DNA of 64,000 bases from Edolisoma coerulescens. Lineage: Eukaryota > Chordata > Aves > Passeriformes > Campephagidae. Location: positions 1,239,831 through 1,303,830 of the forward strand of contig VWZW01006282.1 in NCBI GenBank assembly GCA_013397115.1, read 5' to 3'. Positions 32,801 to 47,800 of this stretch are shown here, in pieces. The translations under genes were made by a program, and so were the position numbers. Under the pieces are notes generated by a model. That model was not told the origin of the DNA. It saw nothing but the letters and a program-made list of their open reading frames with translations, and did not search any database. Positions within the stretch are counted from its first letter, which is position 1. Every line of letters starts with the position of its first letter.

Positions 32801-35800
32801 TATGCTCAGCAGGGACAGACAATAGAAGGAGCTGTTCCTGGGTTAGTTCATTGCACTCCTCCCAAACTACAAGCTGAAAAAATTCTCCAGGCTGGCTGCA
32901 TTGAATCACAATGGTCTTTTCAGAACCACTGCTTCACTTACAAGGAGAGAGGCTTGCTGGGAAAAAAGGCAAGTGGCCTTACTTTCAGTTCCTAAATTTG
33001 CCTGGGACTTCCAATTCACTTGGCCAACACCTATTCTGCACAGGTCTGCTAAGGGAGGAAAGGCAGCACACGTAATTCAAATTTACTGTACAGGAAGAAA
33101 GAATTCTAAGTCTTTCTGCACTGTTCTGCCATAGGACTTCATTAGCTTTGTCCTGGGTGCAAAAAACAAGGATACATAAGAGCTGATATCCTGCAGAACA
33201 GGTTTTACAGTCTAGGTTTTATGACTCCTAAGTGATTGGGCTTCCCTGAAGAACCAGTGCTTCCACAAGAAGTCTAAGGTTGTTTAGTATACTGCTTTAT
33301 AAATAAACAAAGTAAATGAAATGCATCATTAAATGAGAGCGTATATTATGTTTTCAAAGCCTAATCTGAGCTATGCTTCAAGCAAACACTCATCTTATTT
33401 TTGCTGAGACTGTGAAATAGAAGATCTTATTTCTACAAAATTATTACCATAGAAGCTTCTGACGAATATTTTCCTGCAGCTGTGCCACTTGCTCTTGTCC
33501 ATAACACACTGCATGTTCACAGAGCAGCTTATTCATGGCTATCCTCAGACTGTTTATCTGTAAAACACCAGTGACAGAATATAAAACACTTTAAACCAGC
33601 ACAAGGTCTGTACCATATTACACTGACACCAAGGTGGTCGTGGCATCCACATCACTGAACTTCAGCTGGAATATTATTTGCATAAGCAAAAACATCTGAA
33701 ACTTCAGAAGCGCTTCTTCCCACAGGTGCACCTCTGGTGGTCAATGATGTTAATATTTCAGCCACCTGATATCACAATCCTTAAGGTTACTCAGATGTGC
33801 CAGGCTACCACTTGCCTGGACTTTTGCCAACGCAGAATTCCTTCCGTGAAAGTTTTAAGAATTTTCTCTCTCTGTCCGTAATTTTTCACATGTACGACAG
33901 CTCAGTGTTACCATTCTGGCTATGGAGCATGAATACAGCCATCACATCAAGTAAGTGCTTTCAGAAAGTAACAGCTCACAGATATGTGCACCAGCACATC
34001 CACCGTGTCCTTGGGAAACCTCCAGGAACCACCCCAAGCACCTGCTTTGCACACAGACCTAACCAGGGCACATCCCTCACTGTCTCAGGCATGTCAAACA
34101 CAGCCTCTGTCCTGCACAGCTCAGGTTATGTACAGGCTTCCCTCTGACAGACCTCACTCTCTGAGCTGCAAAAGGCAGTAATGAGGAATGCAGGGGCTTT
34201 ATTGTTTGTTTGGCTGATCTGCTCTGAGAGACATAGCTCGATACAGATGACTTATCAGAGCTGTAAAATCAAACTGAAGCCTGAAAAGCAGCAGTGCTCT
34301 GCTTGTCAGTAAAAGCGACGACAATCCTAAGAACAAAGCCAGTAAGTACTGACATCTGGTTACTGCAGAATGGATGACTGTATTTTGAAAAGTGTGTAAC
34401 ATTCCATAATATTTTGTTTGAAGCGTAGGGAGGGGGTAACTGCTTCTCCTGATAAAAATCCAAGATTATAAAAAGAGAGTACATTAAAAAACCCAAACAA
34501 AACCACAAGAAACCCAAACCCCAGAAGTCCAAACAAGCTTTTCTATTAATGCTAAGAGTTAACAAGCTCAGATGCACTGACTTCTACTGCATTCCTACTG
34601 TAGTGGAAATTCTTATCCAAGTTTTACCTCTGTTATGTCTTCCAGTCCAAAATGCACATCGAATGTCAGCTCCATATCATTTGCTGGAAGCAGTGGAGCC
34701 CCAGAAGTTTGACTCCAACCCAAACCACACAGAACACCAGTAAAATACTTCCCACTTTTATCAACTCTACATGAGAAAGAAAGAAAACAGTCTCACCAAG
34801 AGATCAAGAAATAAAACTCTTATGAAGACAGACTTCAATGAATTTGTCTAAGCCATGCAAAGCAAGACACATCTTTGAAAGAAGCTAAAACAATTGAGAG
34901 GCATTCATAGCCATACTCATTTTTAAAATACAGTGATGAAACAAAACTGAGGTTCTGGTTACAAAAACATATACTCATAAAACTTACCAAAAAATCATCC
35001 ATAAGCAAAATTAAGGCAAGCAACCTTCACTATGTTGAAATGACAGTCTACAAATATCAGAATTTGAAGAAAACACAACAGTACTGCCACCGCCAGAACT
35101 CAGCTTTTACAAAAAATTATAGAAGTTCCTCTCCTCATGTAGATTTAACATGCCCAGTTTCCACTCCACCTTCCCATGCTTCCAGCACAACTGTCAGGAG
35201 CTGTAATGCCTTATCATGAGGGGAGACTCTGCAGCACCAATTCCTAAGTACATGAACAAGATGTTTTACCTACAGACTATACTGAAACTCATAAAAAAAT
35301 ACCAGGAAGAGAATATATAAAATGCTGAAAGCAAAGGAATAAAATCTGTCAAAAATTTATGAGGATCCTAAAGAGAATAATAAAAGAACTACGACTTTAA
35401 AATGCACAAATACCTGAGTTCTATTGCAGGAGCAAACAGCATACTGAGGAGCGCAAGCAGGCCATGAATAGGAGGCATCAAAGATGTTTCCGCTAAAATC
35501 ACGGACCCTGGCACCAAAAGAAAAGAAAAATTCCAAATAACTCTAAGGAGCATCTAATGAAAATGAAACCTCAAAAAGATGTAACACCGAACTGCAGTAA
35601 CATATTTACTCACAGAACTACTCATATAAAACCAGAAGTCTAGAGAAACCATCCAAACACTTTTATTAGGCATTACCAGATGCATTTACTGATACATCAG
35701 TGGCGACCAACAACTGCTGAAAGGGATCTTCTGCACCATCATGGACCACAATGGAGTTTATGCTCTCCTTATGTATTAAAACATGTCTGGGGAAGAAATA

Positions 35801-38800
35801 TTTTCAACATTAAAAATCCCCAAAACTCATGCAAATGTGTAATTAAAAAATAATTTTAAATTCACAACACAAACTCAAAAGAGCTGTTTACTGTTAGCAG
35901 ATTTAGATGATAACTAATAAATTTAGACGACAGCTAATAAATAATCTCTCTGTGAGACAATAATGTACTACTCTAAGATTTTAAATAGCAGTAGTGTGTG
36001 TATTAATGCAATTCAGGCCTGAGTACTTCAGTCTTTTCAATGAATAAAAATTCAGTGAAAATCTGTAGGAGTCACTAGGTGGTTTTTGCTGATTTATTCA
36101 AAGTAATAGCTAAGAACATGACTGTACTTCACAGTAAAAGTTTTCTCATACCTGAACTGGGACACTTTGGTCAGACTGTAGCATTTCAGCTGATAAGGAC
36201 TGAACGGGCCAAAAACTGTTACCTTCAAAAAAAGGGAGAGAGACACAAATGACATTGTAGTTAGCTAGCACCTGGATGTCTTCCAATCAAAATGCTTTTG
36301 ATTTAAATTAAAGCCAAACACATTTCAGCATGTACTGAGCCAAGTGAGTTGCTAAATTGCTAAGATGGCATTTTCATTTCACTCATCTAAAGCAAACTTT
36401 GCTTGTTGAGGCACCTTATCTAAAATTATCTATTTTCACAGGTGCTACAGATTAATGATTTTCCTCTAGCTTAAAAAACACAAGTTCAGACTTCATAGAT
36501 CACTTAAGAAAATCAGGTAATTTTATTTACATGATGAGGTCTTTAATCCTGAAAACATCTCTCTTTATGAAGTGAGTAGTTAAACAGGATTACTCCTGTG
36601 GGTAAATGGAGCATGATTAGGTGCTTGAAAGCCTGAAATTTTGTCAGGACTGAAATGGGAAAATAATCAGAATGTAGATGGGGCCTAACTTGTAATCAGA
36701 ATGCAGAACAGGACACACATTTTCCTGTTTTATATTCCAACTTAATAGTGACTAGATACCTCAAAACACATTTCTGAGTTTGGCACTAGCAGAGGAGAAG
36801 CATCATTACCATCAGTTGCTGGAGCATTCACTGCTTCATCTATCCCAGCTGCTTACCTATCACTAGCTGATGAAGAATGAAACACTCTGTATAGTAAAAA
36901 CCATGTTTAGATTTTCTGAAAAACTGATAGGGTTGTAAACTTGCTTTTTTCCTGTGGCTTATATAATGAAGACTACCATGTACGGAAACATTGCATTCAG
37001 CTGTTCAATTTTATCTCTGTTCTGCACGAGTTCAAAGTGCTGCCTTAGATGTGTTAGAAGAGCTGGATCACTTAGCTCCCAGGCTGTACTTCAGAACTCT
37101 GTTCAAAGCTGCAGCAGACCAGTCTGAAACAGTGGTCACACTATGGCTTTCTACCAACAGAAAGTAGGATGCCCTATGAAATGCATCAAATGGTGCCTGG
37201 TTCTTTAAGGTACTTTCAGCCCTCATCTCTATTCACTGTGAGAAGCAGGGTCATGAGATGACAGGCCAAAACCACCACTCAAGTTACCTTATGGGTTGGT
37301 GCATCAGATTTATTTTCAGAAAAACAGCTCAACAATCTTTCAATGAGATGCTTTTCTTCCTGTCTTGAAGACACAGGCATTTGCTTTTCTTCTTTTGCTT
37401 CGTCCGAAAATAATTCCTTGAGCAAATCATGGCTTTGCTATAGAATAAGAGAAGTGTTAAAAGCCTTGAACAATTATGTCTCCAGAAATTCTACAAAAAA
37501 GGTCCTACGCAAAGAAATACTCGCATACAAAGACAAAAAACAATGTTCTGATGACCTTTCAGATTATATAAAACATCAAAATGGAAGAGAGTCAGAACTA
37601 TGAAGTAGCTACAGTTTTGCAGAGTTTCAAGTAAGAGTGGAGCAGTTCGATTGAGGAAATCTTTTCTCGGGAAACCTCTCTTCCAGAAGGGGTCTCAAAG
37701 CGGCAATGCTTTCGGCCAACAGCTCAATATGTATTATGCACACACATAAAAATACACTGCCCTATTCAAGTGTTAACCTTGCCATTAGTCAAGCTGCAGC
37801 TCAGCTTCTCAGGACAGCCTGAACTGAAATAAATTAGAATAAAAAACGCAGCAGCAGCTCAGCCAATACCTACTTGTGATTCGTACGACTCCTCTGCCAG
37901 CTGAGCGTAACACTCCTGGATGAGCTCATCCCGAATATTCACCAGGCCTCTGCGCCCCGAGTGACGGAACACATCCACGTGCAGGACCCCGTGCACCAGG
38001 GAATAAACCTCCACGAGCAGAGTGCAGCCACTGACCAGGGAGGCAAATCTCTGGCTGGCGCTGCAGCTCCACCGCTCCCCACACACCAGCGACTTGGCAG
38101 AGGGACACATCTTGCAGATCTTGAACTCTAAAGCCTAGAGCAGAAACCATGGAAAACAACGCTTGCCTGACTAGAGAATCAGCAAGGACATATTTCACTT
38201 TCTCCACAAACCGTCTGAATTAATAACTATAAATTATTTCGTAATTATTGCGGAGGCTTATGTTAATTCCCAGGGCTGCTGTAAAGCTACTGGCGTAATT
38301 CCTACTCCATCACTGCCAACACATGACAGCTCATGTCACTTCAATATAGTACATAGTTGCTAAGGAATCAGAGCAAACATAAAGGATAATTTGGTAGTAA
38401 TTCACTATTCACACTAAAACCTTAGGAGCACAGAGGTGTCTTCTCTGGAAAAAACTTCACAGTCCACAACTGTTTTCAACCAAGATAACAGAAAGCTTGG
38501 TAAGACCACTACAGCTCTTCTGTCCCTGGCAGGCAAGAGTAATTAAGTTCTCATGTCCACAATCACTATCTGTAATTATGTCTTTGAATGAATTTACAGC
38601 AGAAACCCTGGGTTTTTTTCTAGCCAGTCATTAAAACTGGTCATTAAAAGATCAGGCCTGAAGCAGAAATACATTTCCGCTAAATATTTGTGTACAAAAT
38701 AAAAAAAAGGATGCTTCTTGCCAAAATTATTTTTTTACACCAGTTACAAAAGAAAACCAACAAAATTAGCCCTGTCAAGATCTAATCCAACTTCTGCTGG

Positions 38801-41800
38801 TCCTTTTTTCATCGTTTAATGCTTCAGAAAATACTGTTAGTATGATACACCTGTTTCTATTAGCTTAAAAATATCTGAGTGAGCACTGAAAAACTGAATT
38901 ACAATTGAAGTATAGTTCTTTTATTTGTAAATACAGCTCAAGAGAATTATTTTTCTGAAAACCTAGCTATAAAATTCCTCTAATTTGTGTCAAAAGATCA
39001 CTAGATCTGTAACTTGTATTTAATGATCAATAGAGTTCTGTCTGGAAAGATCCCAGGAAACCCAGCAGTTCAAAGAACAGCAAAACAGCACGAACAAAAA
39101 CCACAGCTTTACAAAATTAAAATTTCTCTACAATTAAATACAACGTAGTTCAACTACACACAAGAATTCCTGCTCTGTGAATACACACACCTCTGGAAAA
39201 CACTTGCCTATTAGTGAAGGTGATCTGTAGGTACTTGCATCAGCAAAATACCTATTATTTAATTATTATTCTGCAAAGCATCCTGACTCGAAGTTCACTC
39301 CTGTTTGCCAGGCCAGACACAAAAATAGCTAGCAAGCAGCAGCCAACAGCATCACTCCTACCTGGAAAGGAAGGCCTTGAAGACAGCTTGGAATCTCTTT
39401 TAATTTATTTAAAGGCACTTCTGATCTATTGCCATAATCGACAAAAAAAACCTGGAAAAAAAAATCAGAAGTATCTGAAAAGATTCCACAGCATTAAAAG
39501 TGCTACTTTTAGTGCCAAGAAAAGTCACGACTTGAGTTTAAAAATCACAGGACAACACAAATTTTATCAAGTCACACGGAAGCAAATTCGAAGTCTGGAA
39601 AGCATGCAAATGAAGTCATGTCAAAAAGAATATGTCAAATTTTATCATGTCTATTATTTGATCCCTTGGCCTAAATATCAACTTGTAATGCAAATAATCC
39701 ACTAAATCTAGAAAAGGCAAGTTTCTCTAAAAGGCTCTAAATTCTCTCCCCACACTCACATCTCTGTAACCTTACTTCTTAAGAATGAGTGATACTACCT
39801 AACAACTGCAGATAAGCAAATGTGAACATGTATTCAGTGACTTATAAATAAACATGTGTTTATAAACTCAAATGTGCAAGTGATGAGATAAGCACTATTA
39901 TTCACTAGTTTTTCATGGCATTAAACTATGACAATATTCAGTATTAACTCTGTAGTGGTGACACCCAGCGAGATTAAGAAATAAAAGAAATTCAAAGGCC
40001 AATCTTACAAAAATAAAAAAATCTGTCCTTAAAATGCTGAAAAGTATTGGCCTGAAAAATCAATACCAATCTTGAACTGTGGTACTAATTTCTATTACTC
40101 ATATCAGCACAAAAAGCCAAAATATTCTGATGAATTTGTTGATGATATAGAACTCGGCACCATAAACACCGCTCCAAAACAAAAGCCATGTTTTCAGATT
40201 CACTGGAGGTTTTAGTCTTTATTTTATTTCACTCTGTAAGAGATTCTCAATTTAACACTAAAAATTCCCATGTTCTGGAAAAGAAACAAATTAATCTATT
40301 CTGGCCAGAGTGATTTGCAGAAAAAATACATTAAAAAAATAGGCAGCAAAGCTCCAAGATTGTTAACCCAATTACATGCTACCAATTCAGAATGACACAA
40401 CACATTACCTCAGCAAGATCTCCATGAACATACAGAACATGAGCTCTGTAGTATCCTCTCTTTCCCAGATAAGTGAATGGTGCCAGACAAAGCACATCTA
40501 CACGTGGAGGCACTGCTAAATCCATCAGCTCCTGACAGTCAATTTCAGCACTCAGAGCCTTGAGTACAGCTGTATTTTTTTCATCTGTTCTGTAACCCCA
40601 GAAGTGTCCAACTTCTACTATCTGGAATATAGAAATTAGACAGTAACAGATTTCGTATTATTCTTCTACATCAAATACAAACCACATCTGAGCAAAATAC
40701 AAGAAAACACTCCTACTCCTGACACACCAGTTCACATACTGCAACAATGCAATGAAGAATTTCTATCTCATAATTTGGTATTTTTTTGAAAATGTTTATT
40801 TTCTGGGCTACTGCAACATCCTTTTCATCTGAACAGATTCTGATATAAGCATTACGAAAATACAGAAAATCAGGAAAAGAATGCTTCAATTTTCCTAAAC
40901 CAAGTTAACATACAGAAAATACAAGGTAGACAGTTGACTGGGCAGGTGCACAGATTTGGGGCACTTTTTTTATTAGTGACAGAATACCAGTTAGCTACGT
41001 GTGTCAGCACATCAGCATTGTTACTGCTATGGTGAGCCATACTTTAGGAAACTGGTGCCAACATACAGCTATTTAAATCCAATTGAATAAAATAAGTCAT
41101 CTCTTCAAATGTCTAAACTCATATAACCATTTCAGACTTTATATTGAATGCTTGTGATAAAAACCAATTTTTATTTACAATCATTAAAGCTGACATATTA
41201 AAACAGAAGTAGCATAGATAGCTAAGTGATTGTAATGGGTCTGATTAAATTCACCAACATTTTTTATGCAAGAGATTTAGCTGAATAAGAGGAGGAAAAT
41301 ATTCTTTTCTCCACTTGCAAAACATGCCACTATTATAGCTGTTTTAATACTTCATCTTATCATTTCCCCATATAGCTCAGTGCTTTAAATGTTTTCATTA
41401 TTTCTATTTAAATGTTTCTATTATTTCTATTGCTATTACTCAACTAATGAAGATGATAGCTAACACAAGATTTAAAAATCTCAGCTTCAGATTTCAGAAA
41501 TATTTGTATACAGACGTAATTTTCCCCTAATACACTTCTATGCATGAAATATTTTTCTGAATGAGCACATACTACCATTAATTCATCTCACTTCTCATAT
41601 GTTCAGTTTCTGAAGAAAACTGGCAGTTAATAACCAGGTAAATGGCCCAAATACCTACTGATTTTCATTTTTATAGTTTACACAAGTACTTTACCTCTTC
41701 CATTAATCCTCTTTACATTTATGCCTACTTCCAGCTAACATTTACTGCCAGCAAATCCCACAAATTTTGTCAAGTGCAAACACGTGACTACTGTTTAACA

Positions 41801-44800
41801 AAGAACTACTAAAAATAAGGCAAAGAATATTCCCCATGCTTCTTACAGACACCTCTGCACTACAATCATTAACAGTACCCAATTTTTTAGCTTAGCAGAG
41901 ATGAATATCTGACGAGCTTAAGCTATCTAGGTACTAATTATTAGATATGACCTACTTCATATGTAGAACATTCCTACCTCTGTTACCCTGATGGACAGAA
42001 AACGACGTGGGACCATCTTTGACATCTGTGTATCACCAAATGAGATTTCCACAGGCTCCACTGTCTGCTTCCGACAGTCCACATTTACTCTAAAATGGAA
42101 TAAAGATGCTAAATACTTCACTCACAAGAGAAAATTCAAGAGGATGAATTTTTTTCCTTTCGTCTGTTTCCCAAGGTATCCCTAGGGCACATTTATGTAC
42201 TTAATGACTTTTATTTAGAAATACATTAATTTAACTAGAAAGGAAAATGACCACACTGAACCAAATTACTACAGAGTAACTGTTTCAACTGTAATATAAC
42301 CAAACACAGAAAGATACACACCAGGACACTACTCTGCCATCATTTTATTAAAAATTGAAAGAATTAAGGTTAAATAGTGAGGTTTTTTGCTACGGCATTT
42401 TCTTCTAAGCTTATTTTTAAAAAATAGAGTATACAAAACCACAAATATAAATTCAGCAAATTTTTATAGAGAAATTTTAATGTGTGTGTATATATATGTA
42501 TATATATAAAATACTCCTTTTACTTGACAAAAGATAAGAACTTTAAAATTAAGTCTTTCAGCCTAGGATGCTTGAGCTCCTCACAAACCAATTTTCACAA
42601 AGACTTTAAGTGCTGTTTTGGGGAGACTGAAACTGCTAAAATAGTTTATTAAAAGCTAAGTACAATTAACTGGAAGTAAAATAGTCATCTGTACTTTAAC
42701 CTTCCCAGATCATTCCTGCCCTCCTATTCCAGATTTCTTATTTTTAAAATACTGAAATGGCTGCAGACTAATCAGGAGGTAGGCAGAATGCCATTTTATC
42801 AGGTTACTTGTATGACCTGAAGCTCAGAATCACACCATACAATAACACTGAAACACACATGCCAGACTTTCCTAGCAAAAGCAGGTGTGGACCAAAGAGA
42901 CTCACTACATTGCATTCCTCAGCATTATTTCCTATTATGTTGTTACACCTCATGTCCTTATGTCTCCCCACACTTTCTTTTGTCAAGCTCTGTCTCCCTC
43001 CCTTTTTTGTCCCCAAATGCTACTCCTTATTTGTTTTGGTTATAGCAATCCCCACATTGTCTCTATCATGAACAGAAATAACTGTGTACATCCATATTTT
43101 CATATGCCAAAGGAAAAAGGAGTAGAGCCTTGGGTAGGGGAGGAGATGACTGTATACTTGGAATTCTCTTAAATAGCAAAACACCTTGAACTATAAGGAA
43201 ATACTTAAAACAATCACGTTATTTCTAGTCCTGCAAAAACATTCTGCTTAGACTAAGTTTACATCTGTTTCTTGAACCTAACCTTTTTGCCTTGGTGACA
43301 CTTCCAAGGAAATTCCCACTGAATACAGCAAACCTCATTTTGCTGCAAAGAAACACATTTTACATATGCAATACAATTACCTCAGAAATTCCAAACCAGC
43401 AGCTGCTGCACCTTGCACTTGTCTTCTGATATCATCTGGATAATGAACATAGAGCTCAAAAGGAATCTTCAGTTGTGACATCTTGACTGCCAGGTACACT
43501 TCGGGAAGAACCTTAAAGACCTCCTTTGGATTACGGGAGAACTCCACAAAAGCCCTGTTTACAAAAGAAAACGAAAAAGAAAATATTTTTCTTCTCCCTG
43601 TCTTTATCTTAGCAGGCCAGCAAAAAGTAAAAGGTTCCTCACAGGCTTTGTCTTCTGCTTTTATGTACCTTAAAACTTCAATCATCATGATGGTGATAAA
43701 ACTTCCTAACATTATCACCAGCACATGCCAAATTTAATGCAAATAGAAAGAATGTGAAAATATATGTGAATAAGAAAAGCATGAAAGATTGGAAAAGGAA
43801 TAAGAATACTTAGATGAATTCAACTTTGGGCAGTCATAGGCTGAAATTAGTCAGATTATCAGCTCAAAAAAGCCATCAGACTGTACAAATGAGCTAAATC
43901 CAGTACAAAAGATAGAAATAAATACAGACAGATGAGTTGCAATTAAGGTCCACTGACAGAGAACAGAAGAGACAAACCAGAAGGCTCTACCTCAGCTAGC
44001 TTATCTAATGTTATTCCAACCAATGCACATCAGACTTCAAAACCAGTTTTTAAACTCTAACCAACACATTAAAAACAAGTTAGTGACTCCAAAGAGAGAA
44101 ATTAATTAAATTTGTCAGTACATCACTGACAAAGAAACTGATTACTGGATTTGTAACTGAGAACATAAGGCAGGATATTTTATTTTACACTTACCTTGAT
44201 CCATTGTAGGAAATAGATTTTACCTGCCCACACTGTCTAAGCAGTGACTGCAACTGTTTATGGTATATATATCCATAGGGAGGCATGTTCTTCAGCTGTC
44301 AAGAAAAGGAGGTTAAATGTGGATACATTCAATTGCTTTAATGCACTTTCAAGTTCACCTAAATAGTTAAGCTTTCTCCTTCATTTGAGCTGCAATAATT
44401 ATATACAATCTAAACTCCAACAAATTCCAGAAATGCTAGATACTATGGTACATTCAAAAATCCCAAAAGACAATAAAAAGCATAATTTTGCTGCTAATAA
44501 TGTTCTACTGCTTCAAACCAGTAGATAAACTATAAATGAAGCAAATAATTTGTAATTATATATATTAATCAGATGTTTGTTCCAAAAAGCTGTCTGGTGT
44601 CTCTGATTTTGTTTGTAACAGAAAAACACTGGAATGCTACAATTTTTGCCCACAACTGAGAACTATCCTATACAGTGCACACAGCCTGGGAGACTCAAGG
44701 GCCTACAGCTCCTGCATATCCTGGCAGAACTATCACATACTGAGTTACTGAGGTATGGTGGGACAGCTTGCACAACTGGAAAGCACTCTCACATGGACAC

Positions 44801-47800
44801 ATGCCTCTCAGGGATGACAAAGAGCAATCTCCTGGTCTTCTCTGTGTAGAGGAGTAACTCCAGTGTAAGCTTTCACAACTATTAATATGCAACTGTAGCC
44901 AGATGTCCATTTGTCTTTTTCTTAATAATATCTCATAGGAGATCTTGATTTAATATAGAATCATAAACTCCTAATTAACAAGTTTGAACTTTGAGACTTT
45001 TGAACTATTTTTCAGGGCCTATGCAACTGTCTATTCTTTTCTTTGGCTCTTACAACTTTAGACAGGAAAAAACAGATTATTTTTTCACAACATTCCTATG
45101 CCTTGAAGTTACGGTACTAAGATCAGCTGCTGATCAAAACCATGCTCTAGGTGAGACTGCAGAAACTGCCTCAAGGGAAGATAATTTAGAGAGATCAGAG
45201 AGTGGGAGGTTTAATTGTCTTTTATATCTTCAGCACACCATTAGGAGCAGCATATGGCTGCAAGAGTCTCTCCAAGTGAGAGCTTGAGGAACTTGCAGCA
45301 CTTGTGCCCAAGATGATCATTTACATTGATGAAGACACAACAGCTACTTCTTCCTTCTTCAAGGGAACAAGCAGTTGATGTATGAACAGACTGAGAGTTA
45401 AATACAGTAAAAGTAAGTAGCTCTTTAAATCTACCAGTTTACTGTTAATCAATGCTGCTGTGGCAAGACTCGTCTTTATTCCACAAGATTGAGTCTAGGC
45501 TGATATTTTGTTTCAATATCCTTAAATAGTAGGAAGCACAAAAAAATCCCTTGTCAACAAGATTTTCTGACTCTCTCCTTTTTATCTAACAATTTTCTCT
45601 TGCGCCAATAAAAGCCTATTCTTTCAGGCTCCTTGTAAATTTGGTTTCTTTAAGCACAGGTCATGGTTGTTTTACAGTGTTATACCTAGTTCAGACACAC
45701 CAAACATTTTCTTAGTTCAAACTGCACAATTTTGCAAAATCAACACAGCCATTTTAAACCTGCACTTAGGCAATCAGCTGAAAAGCAATTTTAGAAGATG
45801 AAAAAAGCCCAGTGCAACACCCGAGTAACCTTAAAGCAACAAGCATGTATGCCATGCACCAACAAGCAGGAGATTACAAAAAAAGTAACACTGAAGTTGC
45901 AACAACACATTACCTAAGTACTCATTAAAAAGTACCCCTGGACAGTCCTGTTCTCTTCTTCCAAATATTTTATTAGTTTGATGGAAGTTGTTTGCCTGTG
46001 CAAGACTAGTGACCAAATGCACAGAGGCAGTTCTCAGGAATTCTGTCAGTATTTCTGTCCTTGCCCAAGACAGAACAGAACATGAAAATACCACCCAAAC
46101 ACTTCATATTTCTATTACTTGATTCTTAATCAAGTCATTCACCTTCTTAACATACCATTACAGTGGTTTTCGGATCTTTGCCAGCAAGGTCTTTCATGGC
46201 AATTTCTTCATTACATTTTCCAAAAGTACAGTAGTTGGGATAGAAAGCACCAGCTATTACCACCTGAAATCAAGGAAGTATTTTGTGAAAAACATCAGAT
46301 TATATTCAGCTTCTCGAAATGAGATACAATGGCAACATGAAGAGACACCAACAGATCTTCATATGAATATTTTTTCCTGTCTCTGTCCAGGAATTACTGG
46401 AACTGCAGACTAAACACAAATTCATGCAAATTCTTAAAAATATATTTTTGTGAAAAGAATTTAATTTATGGAACAATTCTACAACATTTTAATTCTTTTT
46501 TATGCAGACTTGCTCTATTTTATTGCTTGAAAATTGTAGTTGTTAGTTCTGATTTCAAGAGCCTCGATTTAAATAAATTTACACAAAAGAGCTACAGGTA
46601 AATTGTTCAGTTTTCAGGCTACATCTTACAAGATTTAACAATTCAGCTCCAAGAAGCTCCCTACTTACACAGTTAAACCATCTGCCACTGAAATGATGAA
46701 CAAAATCACCGCTAATCAGTCCAAATAAGACAAGAAATTTAATCAGAAATCTGACAAAGTTAAAATAGCTGAAAGACACATAATTCCCAGCAACCCCTCC
46801 CCACTAACTAGCCAAGCCAGTGTGCAACTAGAGCACCTCAAACAAGGGATAATTTTCAAATAATTAACATTAGCTGTCCTTCTACAGTGCCAATACACTG
46901 CCAAAAAATTTCTTTTTTTTTCTACCCAAAATCTCAACATCCACGGAGAATTTTCAAACACAAGTGCGATACTAGTTAATCAATATTAGTATATGAATAT
47001 TCAGCTGCAATTCTGGAAAACAGCATCCTTTATGACAGTCAAGCATTACCTGCAAAATGAAGCGTTGTTTGCACACATATTCTGGGTCCATAGCAGATGG
47101 TTGAGCTTTAACATGCATGTTAAATGCACTGACTCGCCTTCTCAAGTTGTGAAATAACTCTGCCACCTGAAATTTGATCCCTAAGTTACATCTGAAATGA
47201 ATCAAACCCAACCACAAACTGAAATATAATCTGTTAGTAAGTTCGAAATAACTGGGCAAACTCCCTTCCCTTTTCAGGTGACTGGTATGCATTTCACCAG
47301 TATACTGCTTAGCACCTCTATGTGGGAAAATAACTTCAGTACTGTGGCTCAAGCAGTTTTCCCAACATCTCCTTATAAAAAACAACTCTGTAGTCACAAA
47401 GTGTATTACGCATATATGACACGGAACAAAATTAAGAAAAGAACAGAAATAACCTTTTACAAGATGATATTCTCTATTTAAATCACTTTAGGTTTGTAAC
47501 TTAGGAGGTAAAAATCATGCTAAACAACCTGGAATTCTGAACCCAACTGCAGCAGTGATCATGCTGCACCCTCAGTTTAGCAGACAACTGTGATTACTGT
47601 GAGAGATCAAAATTATGCCCTCCAGGAGAGCATATTAAACTTTCCATCTCTGGCATTTCCAAGAGCTTCCACAAGCAGCCACTGGCCCTCCAACCACACA
47701 GTGAATGCCTTCACTCTCCTAACTGATTCTGGAGCAAATACAGAAAGTACTGTCCACACAACTTCTTTGTACCTACATTTCCCTTTCCCTTCTGCTGCTG

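Noticed and set aside
39214..39705. Plus-strand open frame of 163 codons
   Set aside because: It overlaps TDRD9 exon 39,362-39,451 on the opposite strand; the Lys-rich composition follows from T-rich intron sequence. Shadow of the real gene.
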